The notes beneath the pieces are model-generated. The model made no database searches and was not told the DNA's origin. It worked only from the letters and a program-made list of their open reading frames with translations. The position numbers and the translations under genes were made by a program. From positions 1 through 60,249 of the forward strand of contig CANBTI010000009.1 in NCBI GenBank assembly GCA_947372355.1: a DNA stretch of 60,249 nt, in the 5' to 3' direction. Position 1 is the stretch's first letter, and every line of letters starts with the position of its first letter. This document shows, piece after piece, positions 26,155-35,754 of the stretch. Source of the stretch: Bdellovibrionales bacterium. Its GTDB lineage: Bacteria; Bdellovibrionota; UBA1018; CAIMNF01.

Positions 26155-26947
26155 AGACCACCATAAATTTCTTTAGATCATCAAAGTGCGTTTGAAAAAT
26201 TCCAACCATCCCGTTTTGAATGCTTGGATAACTGACGAGCAATACAAAACCACCAATCATCACACTCGATGCCATGGAAAGAGTGAGAATGTTTAATTGA
26301 GGAAGCGCTTTTCCCACCACCCCGTAAACAATGTTCACGAGTAACATACATGCAGCCATCGGAGCTGAAAGCTGAATCCCAAAAAGAATCGTATTCCCCA
26401 CAAGATTGATAATCGAATTTTTGAAAGCATCATTAATCACAAAATGACCTTGTGGAATCAAATTAAAAGTTTCAATCATGGCACGAAGTAAAACATGATG
26501 CCCATCAATCGCTAAAAATGTAAGCATGGCGAGTGCACTGATAAACTGACCCAGCACCATGGTTTGATTTTCCATGTGAGGATCATACATACTGGCCATC
26601 GATAATCCCATGAATTGAGCAATAAAATCACCGCCGATTTGAATCGCGTGAAATACGAGTTGAGCGGCAAAACCCACAGCCAAGCCAACCATCACTTCGC
26701 TTGCTACGGTCATCAACAACTTACCCGTTGTTTCAGACCAAACGAGCGCATCATTCACATTGATTGCTCCATTTGCTTTTAAGATAGGGAATAAAATTGC
26801 TGAAAAAGTAATCGACAAAAGAATTTTCACCGGGCCTGGAACAGCGCGATCACCAAAAATAGGTAACAACACCATCAACGTACTCATCCGCATCAGCACC
26901 ATAAAAAAACAAAGTAGCTCTTCTGCAGACCAGTTCGCAAATACCAT
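26141..26947 (-). CDS. fliR: Flagellar export gate protein FliR
   Basis: Membrane protein of the FliPQR export channel. I choose ATG 26947 (268 residues, the family length) because it overlaps the fliQ stop by one base (TAATG) and yields a normal FliR start, MVFANWSAEEL. A longer reading frame to 27016 would run inside fliQ and adds charged residues without support. About six hydrophobic segments and the FliR signature near MASMYDPHMENQ are present. Confidence 0.95.
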   Translation of the reverse strand: MVFANWSAEELLCFFMVLMRMSTLMVLLPIFGDRAVPGPVKILLSITFSAILFPILKANGAINVNDALVWSETTGKLLMTVASEVMVGLAVGFAAQLVFHAIQIGGDFIAQFMGLSMASMYDPHMENQTMVLGQFISALAMLTFLAIDGHHVLLRAMIETFNLIPQGHFVINDAFKNSIINLVGNTILFGIQLSAPMAACMLLVNIVYGVVGKALPQLNILTLSMASSVMIGGFVLLVSYPSIQNGMVGIFQTHFDDLKKFMVVYGGK

Positions 26948-27216
26948 TAGTGAATCATCTCCCCTGCCCCACCGAAGATGCTGATTGCATACTCTTGCAT
27001 GATTTTTAACATCCAAGGAGCCATCACTACGAGAGTAATGATTACGGCCACAATTTTTGGAACGAAAGTTAAGGTTTGCTCGTTAATCTGAGTGATCGCT
27101 TGAAGAATCGAAATCACGATACCCACTGCCATTGCCACTACCAAAATTGGCCCGGCAAGATAGATCATCGTTTGAAGTGCGTTGACACCAAGTTGCATTA
27201 CTGTTTCTTCGGTCAT
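26947..27216 (-). CDS. fliQ: Flagellar export gate protein FliQ
   Basis: An 89-residue protein with two membrane helices separated by the conserved loop QAITQINEQTLTFVPKI, diagnostic for FliQ/SctS. It packs around FliP and FliR in the export channel. It begins 23 bases after fliP with an AGAAGGAATT ribosome site. Confidence 0.96.
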   Translation of the reverse strand: MTEETVMQLGVNALQTMIYLAGPILVVAMAVGIVISILQAITQINEQTLTFVPKIVAVIITLVVMAPWMLKIMQEYAISIFGGAGEMIH

Positions 27217-27239
27217 AATAAATTCCTTCTCTCAACGAT

Positions 27240-28049
27240 TTATCCGAAACTCTTAACCAAACTTCCAACCACTAATCCCCAACCATCCACCAATACAAAC
27301 AACAATAACTTAAACGGTAATGAAATGGTCATCGGAGGCAACATCATCATCCCCATCGCCATCAAAATACTTGATACCACCATATCGATCACGAGGAAGG
27401 GTAGATAGAGCATGAAACCCATTTGAAATGCTGTATTGAGTTCACTCACGATAAAAGATGGAATCAAAACATGAGTGGGAACTTCTTCACGAGTTTTAGG
27501 TTTTTCCGTTTTTGATAAACCCAAAAACAATTCTAAATCTTTTTCACGAGTCTGGCCGAACATGAATTCACGCATCGGGGCTTCTGCATTTGCAAATGCA
27601 GTTTTCTGATCAATCTTTTCATCTAAGTAAGGATTGAGAGCAGTGTCTTGAATTTTGGTCCAGGTGGGAGCCATCACAAACATGGAAAGAAACAAGGAAA
27701 GACCAACGATCACTTGATTGGGTGGCATTTGTTGAGCACCCAATGACTGACGAAGAAATGATAATACGATCACGATTCGAGTGAAAGAGGTCATCATCAC
27801 TAAAATTGCAGGCGCAAGCGTTAACACCGTTAACAAAAGTACAATTTTTAATACATTCACCAGTTCAGCAGGTTTTGCTCCGCTGATGCCATCAGCCCCA
27901 CCCATATTGAGAGCAATCGATGGCAAGGAAAAATCTCCTGTTGCAGAGCCTAATCCGTTAGTTCCTGCAAATGCCATAGAACTAGAACAAACTTGGGATG
28001 CCACAAACACTCCCATCAACAATGCTAGGAATGCGAGAGTTTTTCTCAT
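27240..28049 (-). CDS. fliP: Flagellar export gate protein FliP
   Basis: Core of the FliPQR channel. The 269-residue precursor has an N-terminal signal-like hydrophobic segment, then the FliP pattern ([20 protein letters not shown], then [13 protein letters not shown], and a C-terminal [18 protein letters not shown]). Length and motifs are normal. Its ATG overlaps the fliO stop by four bases. Confidence 0.97.
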   Translation of the reverse strand: MRKTLAFLALLMGVFVASQVCSSSMAFAGTNGLGSATGDFSLPSIALNMGGADGISGAKPAELVNVLKIVLLLTVLTLAPAILVMMTSFTRIVIVLSFLRQSLGAQQMPPNQVIVGLSLFLSMFVMAPTWTKIQDTALNPYLDEKIDQKTAFANAEAPMREFMFGQTREKDLELFLGLSKTEKPKTREEVPTHVLIPSFIVSELNTAFQMGFMLYLPFLVIDMVVSSILMAMGMMMLPPMTISLPFKLLLFVLVDGWGLVVGSLVKSFG

Positions 28050-29257
28050 TGTAAACCCTCTAAACGTTTACGAATTAAATCACGAGCACCACCCACAGCA
28101 ATACCAGGCTTGACTGCTGGCGAAGTGTTTACTGATTGAACTGGGGCATTTGAATTGGATGAATAAGCATTTCGAGCAATGATTGCTCCTGCTCCCGTGC
28201 TGTTTTTAAGTAAGGAATTAAAATTTACGTCCGCTGAAACATTGGTAGAAATAACAGGAGAAGCGGCTTGAGCTTTTGGCGTGCTCACACCAAACATTTT
28301 ACCAATGGAAGCTGCAACCTTAGGATCATCCAGTAAATCCATTTCAGCTTCATCAGAATCCAGTTGTGTGATGAGCTGAATATTCTCAGCAGTGACCGCT
28401 AGAACAAACTGTTGCCCTCTGATTTTCATCACTACAATGCTCTGTTTTGGACCAAGCACATGAGTGGCTACGACTTCCATCATTGGTTTTTGTTTTTTAG
28501 CTTGAGGTAGTAGGTTTGAAAACCATGAACTGCCAGCTTTTCTTGCTTGAATTCCACCGGCTTTTTTTCTTTTCACATAGATCAAAACCAAACCTAATCC
28601 ACCCACAACTAGTAACATCGCTAAAAAAGATCTAAAAGCAGAAGGACCAGACTTAGCACCAGCAAGTTTTATTGGTTTTTTACCAGTTCCACCAAGATTC
28701 AAAGGATGGGTCTCAGTTGTTGCTTCAGTTGTTTTTGATTCAACTTTTGCTTCTGTTTTTGCTTCGGATTTTGCTTCTGCTTTAGGAGTAGTTTTTAATT
28801 CTGTTCTTTGAGCGGCAGCTGTAATTTTTTCTAGCAATGATTTTTCATTATCAATTTTTGCAACTGGCGCAGCGGGTGCAGAAAACTGAATTGATATTTT
28901 CTTACCTTCAATAGACCATTTAATTTTATTTTTAAATTGTTCCGCATTGTTTTCTACGCTGAAACGAATTCGAACCAAACTTGGTGAATATTGATAAGCA
29001 AAAACTTTTGAGAACACTGCCTGATCGGCATGCATCATTTTTGCAGGATAAATCGTTGCATTGCTGATGGAGAATTGAACAATGTCTCGAACATAATCGA
29101 CCTGAACAGATCGTTTATCGATGGCACTATCGAGTAAGATTTCGGTATTATTACCCTTTAGCTCTACTTCACGGATAGTGCTAGATCCAGCCTGTGCACT
29201 GGAGAGATTAAATACTGAGACTAATATTGCGCATCCTGCGATTAAAAGATTTTTCAT
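28046..29257 (-). CDS. fliO: FliO-like protein with extra periplasmic AMIN-like domain
   Basis: FliO helps FliP assemble. Usual FliO is about 100-140 residues; this is 403. It has a signal peptide (cut after SSAQA), a beta-rich periplasmic domain at about 25-150 resembling AMIN domains, a Lys/Glu/Ala low-complexity spacer ([17 protein letters not shown], near 165), one membrane helix (about 206-226, [20 protein letters not shown]) and the FliO cytoplasmic part ([20 protein letters not shown]). A Ser/Ala/Val tail follows. Identity as FliO rests on position directly before fliP and on the post-helix motif. Confidence 0.85.
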   Translation of the reverse strand: MKNLLIAGCAILVSVFNLSSAQAGSSTIREVELKGNNTEILLDSAIDKRSVQVDYVRDIVQFSISNATIYPAKMMHADQAVFSKVFAYQYSPSLVRIRFSVENNAEQFKNKIKWSIEGKKISIQFSAPAAPVAKIDNEKSLLEKITAAAQRTELKTTPKAEAKSEAKTEAKVESKTTEATTETHPLNLGGTGKKPIKLAGAKSGPSAFRSFLAMLLVVGGLGLVLIYVKRKKAGGIQARKAGSSWFSNLLPQAKKQKPMMEVVATHVLGPKQSIVVMKIRGQQFVLAVTAENIQLITQLDSDEAEMDLLDDPKVAASIGKMFGVSTPKAQAASPVISTNVSADVNFNSLLKNSTGAGAIIARNAYSSNSNAPVQSVNTSPAVKPGIAVGGARDLIRKRLEGLQ

Positions 29258-29307
29258 CTATTCCTTATTCCCTTCATCCATGAATGGAATTAACCGTTAT
29301 TGTTAAA

Positions 29308-29634
29308 CTACTTCAACTGCTCGATACGTTCCATTGGTGATAAAATATCTGTTAAACGAATACCAAATTTTTCATTCACCGTTACCACTTCACCGCGAGC
29401 CACTAAACGATCATTCACAAGAACCTCAAGAGGTTCCCCTGCAAACTTTGAAAGCTCTACCACTGAACCTTGTGCCAATTGAAGAATATCTCTAACCGAC
29501 ATCTTTGTACGTCCAAGCTCAACAGTAACTTTTAGGGGAATATCAAGAATAAAGTCCAGCGAATGAACGCCTTCTTGTGCTTCTTGTTTTTGTCCTAATC
29601 CGCCTTCAATTTTTCCTAAGTTCGGTGTATTCAT
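29308..29634 (-). CDS. fliN: Flagellar C-ring protein FliN
   Basis: Switch-complex protein at the base of the rotor. The 108-residue protein is essentially the SpoA/FliN domain (LDIPLKVTVELGRTKMSVRD, then EPLEVLVNDRLVARGEV) behind a 25-residue N-terminal tail. It lies 27 bases after fliM and starts with a GGAGGAAAAG ribosome site. Confidence 0.96.
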   Translation of the reverse strand: MNTPNLGKIEGGLGQKQEAQEGVHSLDFILDIPLKVTVELGRTKMSVRDILQLAQGSVVELSKFAGEPLEVLVNDRLVARGEVVTVNEKFGIRLTDILSPMERIEQLK

Positions 29635-29661
29635 AACTTTTCCTCCAAAAACTATTCTAAA

Positions 29662-30645
29662 TTATTCCTCAACAGGACGAGTGATTTGAATCGCTCGCGT
29701 GCCTCTTGAAACTCCAAAAAAACATTTAAACTTCGGCACACCTTCAACATTCAACATCATCTCTCCATCACAGTCTTGACTGAGTGGAATAATGTCTCCA
29801 ATGTTAAGATTCACTAAATCTGCAACGGTGATGCTCGTTTCACCTAAATTAACTGAAACATTGGCTTCCACCATTTCCATATGGGTTTCAAGATTTTGAA
29901 TCCATACTTTATCCGTACGATCGGAATCAGATTGAAATGATGTATTTAATTTATTCTTAATTGGCTCAATGGTTGAATATGGAATCACCAGTGCAATGGT
30001 TCCACTTGCATTCTCTAACTCTACTTCAAAGGTTGTAGAAATAATTACATCTGAAAGTGGAACAACCCCTACGAATTGAGGATTGGTTTCAGTACGTAGA
30101 TGCATCAATCCAATTTTATGAACTGGAGCCCAAGCCTCTTCAAGATCCGCAACTCCCAGTTGCAACACCTTGTTCATAATCATGAGCTCAATGCGAGTAA
30201 ACTCTTTCCCATCAGATTTTGTATAAGGACGATCGGTTCCTCCAAAGTAACTATCAATCAATGCATAAGCTAGTTTGGATTCAAAAACCAGTAGCGCAGA
30301 ACCACGAAGTGTTTCAGAACGTAAAATCCCAACACAACTTGGAATAGGAAGTGTATTTACGAATTCACCGAATTTTAAAAGATCGGTAGAGATAATTGAA
30401 ATGGATGCAATTTTACGAAGTGAATTTGAAAGTGACATACGGAACAAACGCACAAAACGCTCATAAATCAAATCAAGCGTTGGCATTTTTCCACGAATCA
30501 CTCGATCCTGATTCGTAAGATCAAAATTCTGAACGTCTTTTTTAGTTTCTTCTTTTTTTACACTACCGACGTTATTCTCAAGCGAACCCTCCGCAACTGC
30601 ATTCAGTAGCGCATCGACTTCAGCTTGACTTAATACCTGATTCAT
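29662..30645 (-). CDS. fliM: Flagellar motor switch protein FliM
   Basis: C-ring protein that binds CheY-P and controls rotation. The 327-residue protein starts MNQVLSQAEVDALLNAV, the conserved CheY-binding EIDALL-like helix, continues with the CheC-like middle domain (FGGTDRPYTKSDGKEFTRIE) and ends with a SpoA domain. The length is normal. It starts 24 bases after fliL. Confidence 0.97.
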   Translation of the reverse strand: MNQVLSQAEVDALLNAVAEGSLENNVGSVKKEETKKDVQNFDLTNQDRVIRGKMPTLDLIYERFVRLFRMSLSNSLRKIASISIISTDLLKFGEFVNTLPIPSCVGILRSETLRGSALLVFESKLAYALIDSYFGGTDRPYTKSDGKEFTRIELMIMNKVLQLGVADLEEAWAPVHKIGLMHLRTETNPQFVGVVPLSDVIISTTFEVELENASGTIALVIPYSTIEPIKNKLNTSFQSDSDRTDKVWIQNLETHMEMVEANVSVNLGETSITVADLVNLNIGDIIPLSQDCDGEMMLNVEGVPKFKCFFGVSRGTRAIQITRPVEE

Positions 30646-30669
30646 AGCCTTCCTAGCCTTCTCTTTCCA

Positions 30670-31287
30670 TTAACCACTAACGGAAAAATTACTGAAGAAA
30701 ATCCCTTTAACCTTACCAGTCACCAAAAAACTATTGAGAGCATTGCGTATTTCTTCTTTAAGAAAATTACGTCCTTCGCCTGTTTGCAAATCTGCAGGGC
30801 GCTTACTATTAAATAAATCGATAATTGAATTTCGCACTTGAGGCATTTTTTGTGTGAGTTCTACTGAAGTCTCACTACTGCCTACTTCTACCGCAATCAC
30901 TACGCGTGCAAATTTTGGAGGAGCTCCAACTGCTGTTGAAAGATTTACTGTGAATTGCTCGAGAGAAATTACTTTTTCTGCTTCTTTTGCAGCAGCGCCA
31001 CCGTGCTCACCGCCACCATGTTCGTCTTTTTTTGCTTCAGCGCCGTGTTCTCCGGCTTTTGCTTCAGCGCCGTGTTCTCCGCCACCATGCTCTGGAGCAA
31101 CCACTTGAATATCTGAAACTACTTCTTTATTTTTATCTTTTTTAAATTGAATGAAAACGATTGCACCAATACCAATGGTGAGGAGCAAGTTTAAAATAGC
31201 GAGCAAAGCTGGAAGTTTGCTGCCACTACCTTCGGGGTGCATTTGTATATCTGCTGGTACTTCTTTTTTATCTTCGTCCTTGGCCAT
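30670..31287 (-). CDS. fliL: FliL with a His/Gly-rich periplasmic linker
   Basis: FliL associates with the stator and supports motor output. The 205-residue protein has one membrane helix (about 25-48) and a C-terminal periplasmic FliL domain (ISLEQFTVNLSTAVG to FSNFSVSG). Between them, residues 65-97 carry five EHG units with GAEAK spacers (His at about 67, 72, 81, 90, 95). Most FliL proteins have a shorter, His-free linker. It is the first gene of the fliL-M-N-O-P-Q-R-flhB block, just after a terminator. Confidence 0.92.
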   Translation of the reverse strand: MAKDEDKKEVPADIQMHPEGSGSKLPALLAILNLLLTIGIGAIVFIQFKKDKNKEVVSDIQVVAPEHGGGEHGAEAKAGEHGAEAKKDEHGGGEHGGAAAKEAEKVISLEQFTVNLSTAVGAPPKFARVVIAVEVGSSETSVELTQKMPQVRNSIIDLFNSKRPADLQTGEGRNFLKEEIRNALNSFLVTGKVKGIFFSNFSVSG

Positions 31288-31381
31288 AGTTTTAGGCTTC
31301 CTGCCTTATTCTAATTTTGCATGGACTTAACGAAAACCACAAGGTGTCAAAAACGATTTTAGCTTTATTATGTAAAAAATA

Positions 31382-31440
31382 GGAGGGAGAGGACTAACGT
31401 CAATTAAATACCTGACTGTTTTTTGACGTTAGCCCCCTCT
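31382..31440 (-). terminator. Hairpin terminator after flgE
   Basis: A perfect 10-base stem (CTAACGTCAA at 31394-31403, TTGACGTTAG at 31423-31432) is extended by partly paired purine and pyrimidine arms to about 31382 and 31440. Read on the minus strand it follows the flgE stop by ten bases and ends in a CTATTTTTT tract. It separates the hook/basal-body block from fliL, whose promoter must lie in 31288-31380. Confidence 0.75.
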
Positions 31441-31449
31441 ATCTACGAA

Positions 31450-32730
31450 TTATGAACGCTTAAGATTGATGATTTCACCTAATAACTCATCACCAGTACT
31501 AATGACCTTGCTATTTGCTTGGAAGTTACGTTGAGCAGTCATGAGGTTAATGAATTCATTGGCAATATCAGTTGTGGAAGCTTCAAGAGTCTTTGAAGAA
31601 ACTTGACCACGACCACCGGATAAAGGCGCTCCAATGGTTGCTTGTCCAGAACTACGAGTTTCCTTGTACTTATTTCCACCCGTTTTCATCAATTCTTCTG
31701 GAGCTTCAAATTTAGCAACTGAAACTTGACCAACCGCTACTGATTCACCATTGGTATAAACAGCAACCAAACGGCCATCATCTTCAAATTTCAATGAACC
31801 AATACCACCTGAAGAATATCCATTTTGAACAGTTTTGTACGCTTCAGAGTTTGAACCGTATTGAGTGATTTGCAAGCCATCTCCACCACTCTTAATATCT
31901 TTACCAAAATTAAATTCAACTTTTTGTCCGGCTTTAGAACCTTTGTTGAAACTGAATGAAGACTCACTGTTTTGTTCTTTTAAACGACCTTCTTCCGTAA
32001 ATGAAAGTTTTCCAGAACCTTGAATCACCATTTCACCAGCTTTACCGCCTTCAATGTCTTCACCTTTGGCCATTGCTTTGTATTCCCAATTATTTGCATC
32101 TACCTTATTGAAGTAAACATTAATAGCATGGGGAGCACCGTTCGTATCATATACAGTTACACCAGTAGCGAAACTAGAAGTTTTATCAGGATTTTTTGGA
32201 TCAAATTTTAACTCTGTGTCTGCACGAGAATCTAAATTTGCGAAGAGTTCTACTTTACCAGTTCCTTTAGCATCTAAAATTGAACGATCAATGGAAAGTG
32301 CTCCCATTTTAGAAGTGATTTTTCCTTCGCCGTCGGCTTGAAAACCTTGAACCTTTTCGCCAGATCCATTTACAAGTTTACCTTCTTTATCAAAGTGAAA
32401 TGAACCATCGCGAGTAAATGCGCGTCCTTCAACTCCATCCACAACGAAAAATCCGTTACCAGTGATTGCTAAATCGGTTGGAGATTCAGTTTGAGTTAAT
32501 GTTCCTTGAGAAAATACAGTGCGGATATTTCCAAGCTTGGTACCACGACCAGTTGCTTGACTAGTTCCCATTCCATTTAATGATTTTGCAACAGCATCTT
32601 TAAATTCTGGTCTTGCAGTTTTAAATCCAACAGTCGCCGAGTTGGCAATATTATCACCAAAAACAGACAAAGCCTCGCCTTGTCCTTGGATCCCAGTATA
32701 ACCAGTGTACATTGAAGATAGAATACCCAT
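31450..32730 (-). CDS. flgE: Flagellar hook protein FlgE
   Basis: Structural subunit of the hook. The 426-residue protein has the FlgE/F/G N-terminus (MGILSSMYTGYTGIQGQGEA, then NIANSATVGFK), the central FlgE D1/D2 domains, and the C-terminal heptad segment (LEASTTDIANEFINLMTAQR). Strong ribosome site AAGGAGG nine bases before the ATG. It is the last gene of the flgB block but is preceded by a 198-base structured leader. Confidence 0.96.
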   Translation of the reverse strand: MGILSSMYTGYTGIQGQGEALSVFGDNIANSATVGFKTARPEFKDAVAKSLNGMGTSQATGRGTKLGNIRTVFSQGTLTQTESPTDLAITGNGFFVVDGVEGRAFTRDGSFHFDKEGKLVNGSGEKVQGFQADGEGKITSKMGALSIDRSILDAKGTGKVELFANLDSRADTELKFDPKNPDKTSSFATGVTVYDTNGAPHAINVYFNKVDANNWEYKAMAKGEDIEGGKAGEMVIQGSGKLSFTEEGRLKEQNSESSFSFNKGSKAGQKVEFNFGKDIKSGGDGLQITQYGSNSEAYKTVQNGYSSGGIGSLKFEDDGRLVAVYTNGESVAVGQVSVAKFEAPEELMKTGGNKYKETRSSGQATIGAPLSGGRGQVSSKTLEASTTDIANEFINLMTAQRNFQANSKVISTGDELLGEIINLKRS

Positions 32731-32928
32731 GAGCAGCCTCCTTGCTTTCGCATTATTGATACGGTTGATTCTTGATCAGTCAGTCACAAGAATCGGGGCT
32801 TCCCTGTTGGGTCCAGCCTTTTACCATCTAATCATCACATCCTGCGATGATTTTGTTTTTTACTACTTACATTTTTTTCTCAATACACTATCAGTGTAAG
32901 ACAAAAATATTTATTAAACAATACTTAT
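32731..32928 (-). promoter_or_regulatory. Structured leader upstream of flgE
   Basis: This 198-base gap is unusual in an otherwise tightly packed operon. Three hairpins can be drawn: ATCATCAC/GCGATGAT (32831-32838 with 32844-32851), a GGCT/AGCC plus CCC/GGG hairpin (about 32795-32818), and a perfect 8-base stem GATTCTTG/CAAGAATC (32767-32774 with 32787-32794) close to the ribosome site. The first hairpin is followed by TTTTGTTTTTT on the plus strand, so it could also terminate antisense transcription. No known riboswitch class matches by eye. Confidence 0.45.
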
Positions 32929-33378
32929 TTAAATAATAACTGCGCCATCTATATTTGTAAATACATTTCCACTTAAATTATTTCTATCCATTGCAGTTAC
33001 TACCGTTCTATTTGGAACACTTACAATTAATGCCGCTTTATCAGTCAAAACTAAGGTATCTTGAACACCTTTTGAATCCGCTTTGTTAATCGCATCGTTC
33101 ATTCTAGACATGGTTTCTGGATCGAAACTTATTTGTCGCTCACGTAAACGTTGAGTTGCGTGTGCAGAGAACTTTAACCCCTGACTCACTTGCGCCAAAT
33201 TACTTGAGTTCAATTTTGTTTCATCAATATTCGCTTTACTGATTGCTTGATTTAACGATTGATCAAACTCGCCTTTTTGAATTGCCTCTTCTCCAGAATT
33301 TTTTCTTGATTCAGAAACATTTCCGGACTGACTAGGAACTCTACTTACATTTGGGTAAAACACTGGGTTAGTAGCCAT
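32929..33378 (-). CDS. Flagellar operon protein, TIGR02530-type
   Basis: A 149-residue soluble protein found in flagellar operons of many bacteria between flgD and flgE. The C-terminal two-thirds carry the family pattern: LKFSAHATQRLRERQISFD, then TLVLTDKAALIVSVPNRTVV and NVFTNIDGAVII at the end. The N-terminal 50 residues are variable. Its molecular role is not established; a link to hook assembly is inferred from its position. Confidence 0.88.
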   Translation of the reverse strand: MATNPVFYPNVSRVPSQSGNVSESRKNSGEEAIQKGEFDQSLNQAISKANIDETKLNSSNLAQVSQGLKFSAHATQRLRERQISFDPETMSRMNDAINKADSKGVQDTLVLTDKAALIVSVPNRTVVTAMDRNNLSGNVFTNIDGAVII

Positions 33379-33419
33379 CTTTTCTTCCTCCTTTCCTTAC
33401 GCTTTGATCACGTAAATAT

Positions 33420-34415
33420 TTATTCTTTGAGTCCGTTTGGAAAACCTTCAACTTTAGCATCCGATTGAGCAGTCAGCTCACTTTGTGATGCCTTCAGTGC
33501 AGCTTCACCATCTGGTGTATTCAAACCTAATTTTGCTTTAACATTTTCTGGAAGTGCAAATTCAGCTTTATTTGGATTTGCAGGTGTTGCATGAATAGAA
33601 TCACCATCAACCGTCTTTGCAACTTGAGCAGCAACCTTAGGCTGTGCATCACCTTCCATACGAGTAATATTTTTCAAATTCACTTTTTGAGGATTTTTAG
33701 GATCACCCACTAAAAAATTCGTTTCTCCGCCTTCAAAAGTAACTCCAACAATATTTTCCTTAGAGATTGGATTAATTTTAATTTTTCCGCCTTGTTTATT
33801 TTCAGCATCAATTCTTACTGTATAAGTTGCGCTTGGAGATTGCACACTGCTTGCATTGATTCCATCCCAGTTATAAGTATTGGCTCCGGCTTGCATTGGA
33901 TCTAATTGACGAGTGGCAACCTCTTCACCGTGATCATCGAGTACCGTTAATTTAATTTTATCTGCCGCTTCAGGAAGATCAAAACTAATTGGAGAAACCG
34001 TAGCTTTTTGATGAGAAAAACGACCCTTATCAACCGTAACCGATTTTCCGATCATCATACTCATTGCCAAACGATCTGAAGTGCTACTTTTTTCCGCTAA
34101 TTTATCCAGTGAATTACTCACGTTTTTTAATTGCTCAACGCTGGTGATTTGAGCCATTTGCGTAGCCATGCGATCTGCATCCATAGGCTTAGTTGGATCT
34201 TGATGCTTCATTTCAGTGATCATGATTCTCATGAAATCATCTTTATCTAACGCTTTTTTAACCGGACGTGCCTCTTTTTGCTTTTCACCATATCTTGCCT
34301 GCAAAGATGCCGTTGCATTTTTTTCTGCTTGTTGACGCTCAGCTAAGGCAGACGTCTCTTGTTTAGCAGCCGGTTGTTGAAATGAGTTGGCAATAGAATT
34401 ACGTGTTACATCCAT
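33420..34415 (-). CDS. flgD: Hook cap protein FlgD
   Basis: Scaffold that caps the growing hook. The conserved N-terminal block is present (DKDDFMRIMITEMKHQDPT, then AQITSVEQLKN), followed by the tudor/FlgD-Ig region (YNWDGIN, YTVRIDAENKQGG). At 331 residues it is about 100 longer than classical FlgD; the extra part is a C-terminal Ala/Lys/Asn-rich tail. It starts one base after the fliK stop. Confidence 0.93.
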   Translation of the reverse strand: MDVTRNSIANSFQQPAAKQETSALAERQQAEKNATASLQARYGEKQKEARPVKKALDKDDFMRIMITEMKHQDPTKPMDADRMATQMAQITSVEQLKNVSNSLDKLAEKSSTSDRLAMSMMIGKSVTVDKGRFSHQKATVSPISFDLPEAADKIKLTVLDDHGEEVATRQLDPMQAGANTYNWDGINASSVQSPSATYTVRIDAENKQGGKIKINPISKENIVGVTFEGGETNFLVGDPKNPQKVNLKNITRMEGDAQPKVAAQVAKTVDGDSIHATPANPNKAEFALPENVKAKLGLNTPDGEAALKASQSELTAQSDAKVEGFPNGLKE

Positions 34416-34416
34416 A

Positions 34417-35754
34417 TTAAGCGATTAAATCCAATCTTGTTGATTCATTCGAACGGGGTCTGATCATGGTGGCTTGTTTTCCTGCAACAACGCCTGGCTC
34501 ATCCCTATAAAATTCTCTTCCTGATTGTGAAGATCCGTCTTGAGAATTATTGCGCTCACCTTGCTGCGTAGAAGATTGATTAAAGCTTTGATTAGAATCA
34601 AAATTCATCTGACTTTGTTCTAAATTAGAACTTCCAGAAGGTTGAACCACTACATCGATTCTAGACAATGAAAGATTTTGACCTTCAAGATGTTCGCGCA
34701 AGGCACCCAAACTATCTTCGATAATTCTCTTGGCTTCATTATTTTCAGCTTTAATTTGAACCGAAACATTTTGTCCTTGAGTGCGAACACTCATTTGCAA
34801 CTCACCTAAATGATCCGGACGTAAGCGAATCTTAATTTCGCCATCTTGTCTTGCTTGCCCAAGCAAATTAACTTGATTACCAATTTGATTTACCGTTTCA
34901 GCAGTCAATACTGGTTTTTGGCCATTTGCTTGAGATACAGTGGCATCTAAAGTTTTACCGAATACTTGTTGCTCTTGGTGTGCAGGAGCTAGTCCGCTCA
35001 ATGCTGCTGAAAGATTTTGTTTCTCATCAAGCTTCTTTGCAGTCGGTTTCATTCCAATCACCGCACCAGAAGCCTGCATTGGAACTAACTGAGCAACTTC
35101 AGTAAGAGCTGGAGACGATGCTGCCGCTACTAAGTTAGCCTTTGTTGCATTTTGTGAAATTTCTCTTAAGTTTAAGAAGTCTGATGTCGATAGTTTCGAT
35201 GTGGCCGCTTTTGCTGGTTGATCCTTAGAATCAACATTTTTTAGATCAATCGATTCAACATCGAACTCATGATCTTTAGATAATTCGTTTAAATCCATTC
35301 CACCTAATAAAGTTGCAATATCAGTTGGTGCTACTCCACTTTCACCATCAACCGCACTCGCTTTGCCTGCACTTGCTGCAAGTTTTGCATTTTTAATCAG
35401 TTCAGCCTGAGCTGCAGTTAAAACAATATTATCTTTATTTGGTGTCTTAACTAGATTTTTAACATTTTCAGCTACTGCTGTTTTTTCTTGAACTTGATTT
35501 TTTAGATCAGGGGTCACCACTTTTGGAGCCACACCTGCACCAGCAGCTAAAGCCACTTCACCAAGATCTGCATCTGATTCTGCATCTAAAGGTTTTTCAC
35601 TATCAGAATTAGAAGAAATTTTATCAGAAAGTTTTTTATCAAATAATTTTTTTAGCTCACTAGATTCCAGCTTTGCTGGGTTTTTATCCAGAGAAGAAGG
35701 AGAAGTAGCTAATTTATTACTTGCTTGCGGGATTGCGTTCAGTAGATTCGCCAT
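34417..35754 (-). CDS. fliK: Hook-length control protein FliK
   Basis: Molecular ruler that ends hook growth by acting on FlhB. The 445-residue protein is mostly low-complexity Ala/Lys/Ser-rich (ruler-like), with the conserved Flg_hook domain near 290-365 (IKIRLRPDHLGELQMSVRTQ). A Gln/Ser/Asn-rich tail follows. Its start overlaps the MotE-like gene by 38 bases. Confidence 0.92.
   Translation of the reverse strand: MANLLNAIPQASNKLATSPSSLDKNPAKLESSELKKLFDKKLSDKISSNSDSEKPLDAESDADLGEVALAAGAGVAPKVVTPDLKNQVQEKTAVAENVKNLVKTPNKDNIVLTAAQAELIKNAKLAASAGKASAVDGESGVAPTDIATLLGGMDLNELSKDHEFDVESIDLKNVDSKDQPAKAATSKLSTSDFLNLREISQNATKANLVAAASSPALTEVAQLVPMQASGAVIGMKPTAKKLDEKQNLSAALSGLAPAHQEQQVFGKTLDATVSQANGQKPVLTAETVNQIGNQVNLLGQARQDGEIKIRLRPDHLGELQMSVRTQGQNVSVQIKAENNEAKRIIEDSLGALREHLEGQNLSLSRIDVVVQPSGSSNLEQSQMNFDSNQSFNQSSTQQGERNNSQDGSSQSGREFYRDEPGVVAGKQATMIRPRSNESTRLDLIA

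Noticed and set aside
26948-27016. N-terminal extension of FliR
   Set aside because: It overlaps fliQ coding sequence and is not like any FliR; the ATG at 26947 gives a standard FliR start.
32731-32928. c-di-GMP (GEMM) riboswitch before flgE
   Set aside because: The stems exist but the GEMM core sequences (CAGGGCAAACC-like and GGGACGCAAAGCC-like segments) are not present on either strand.
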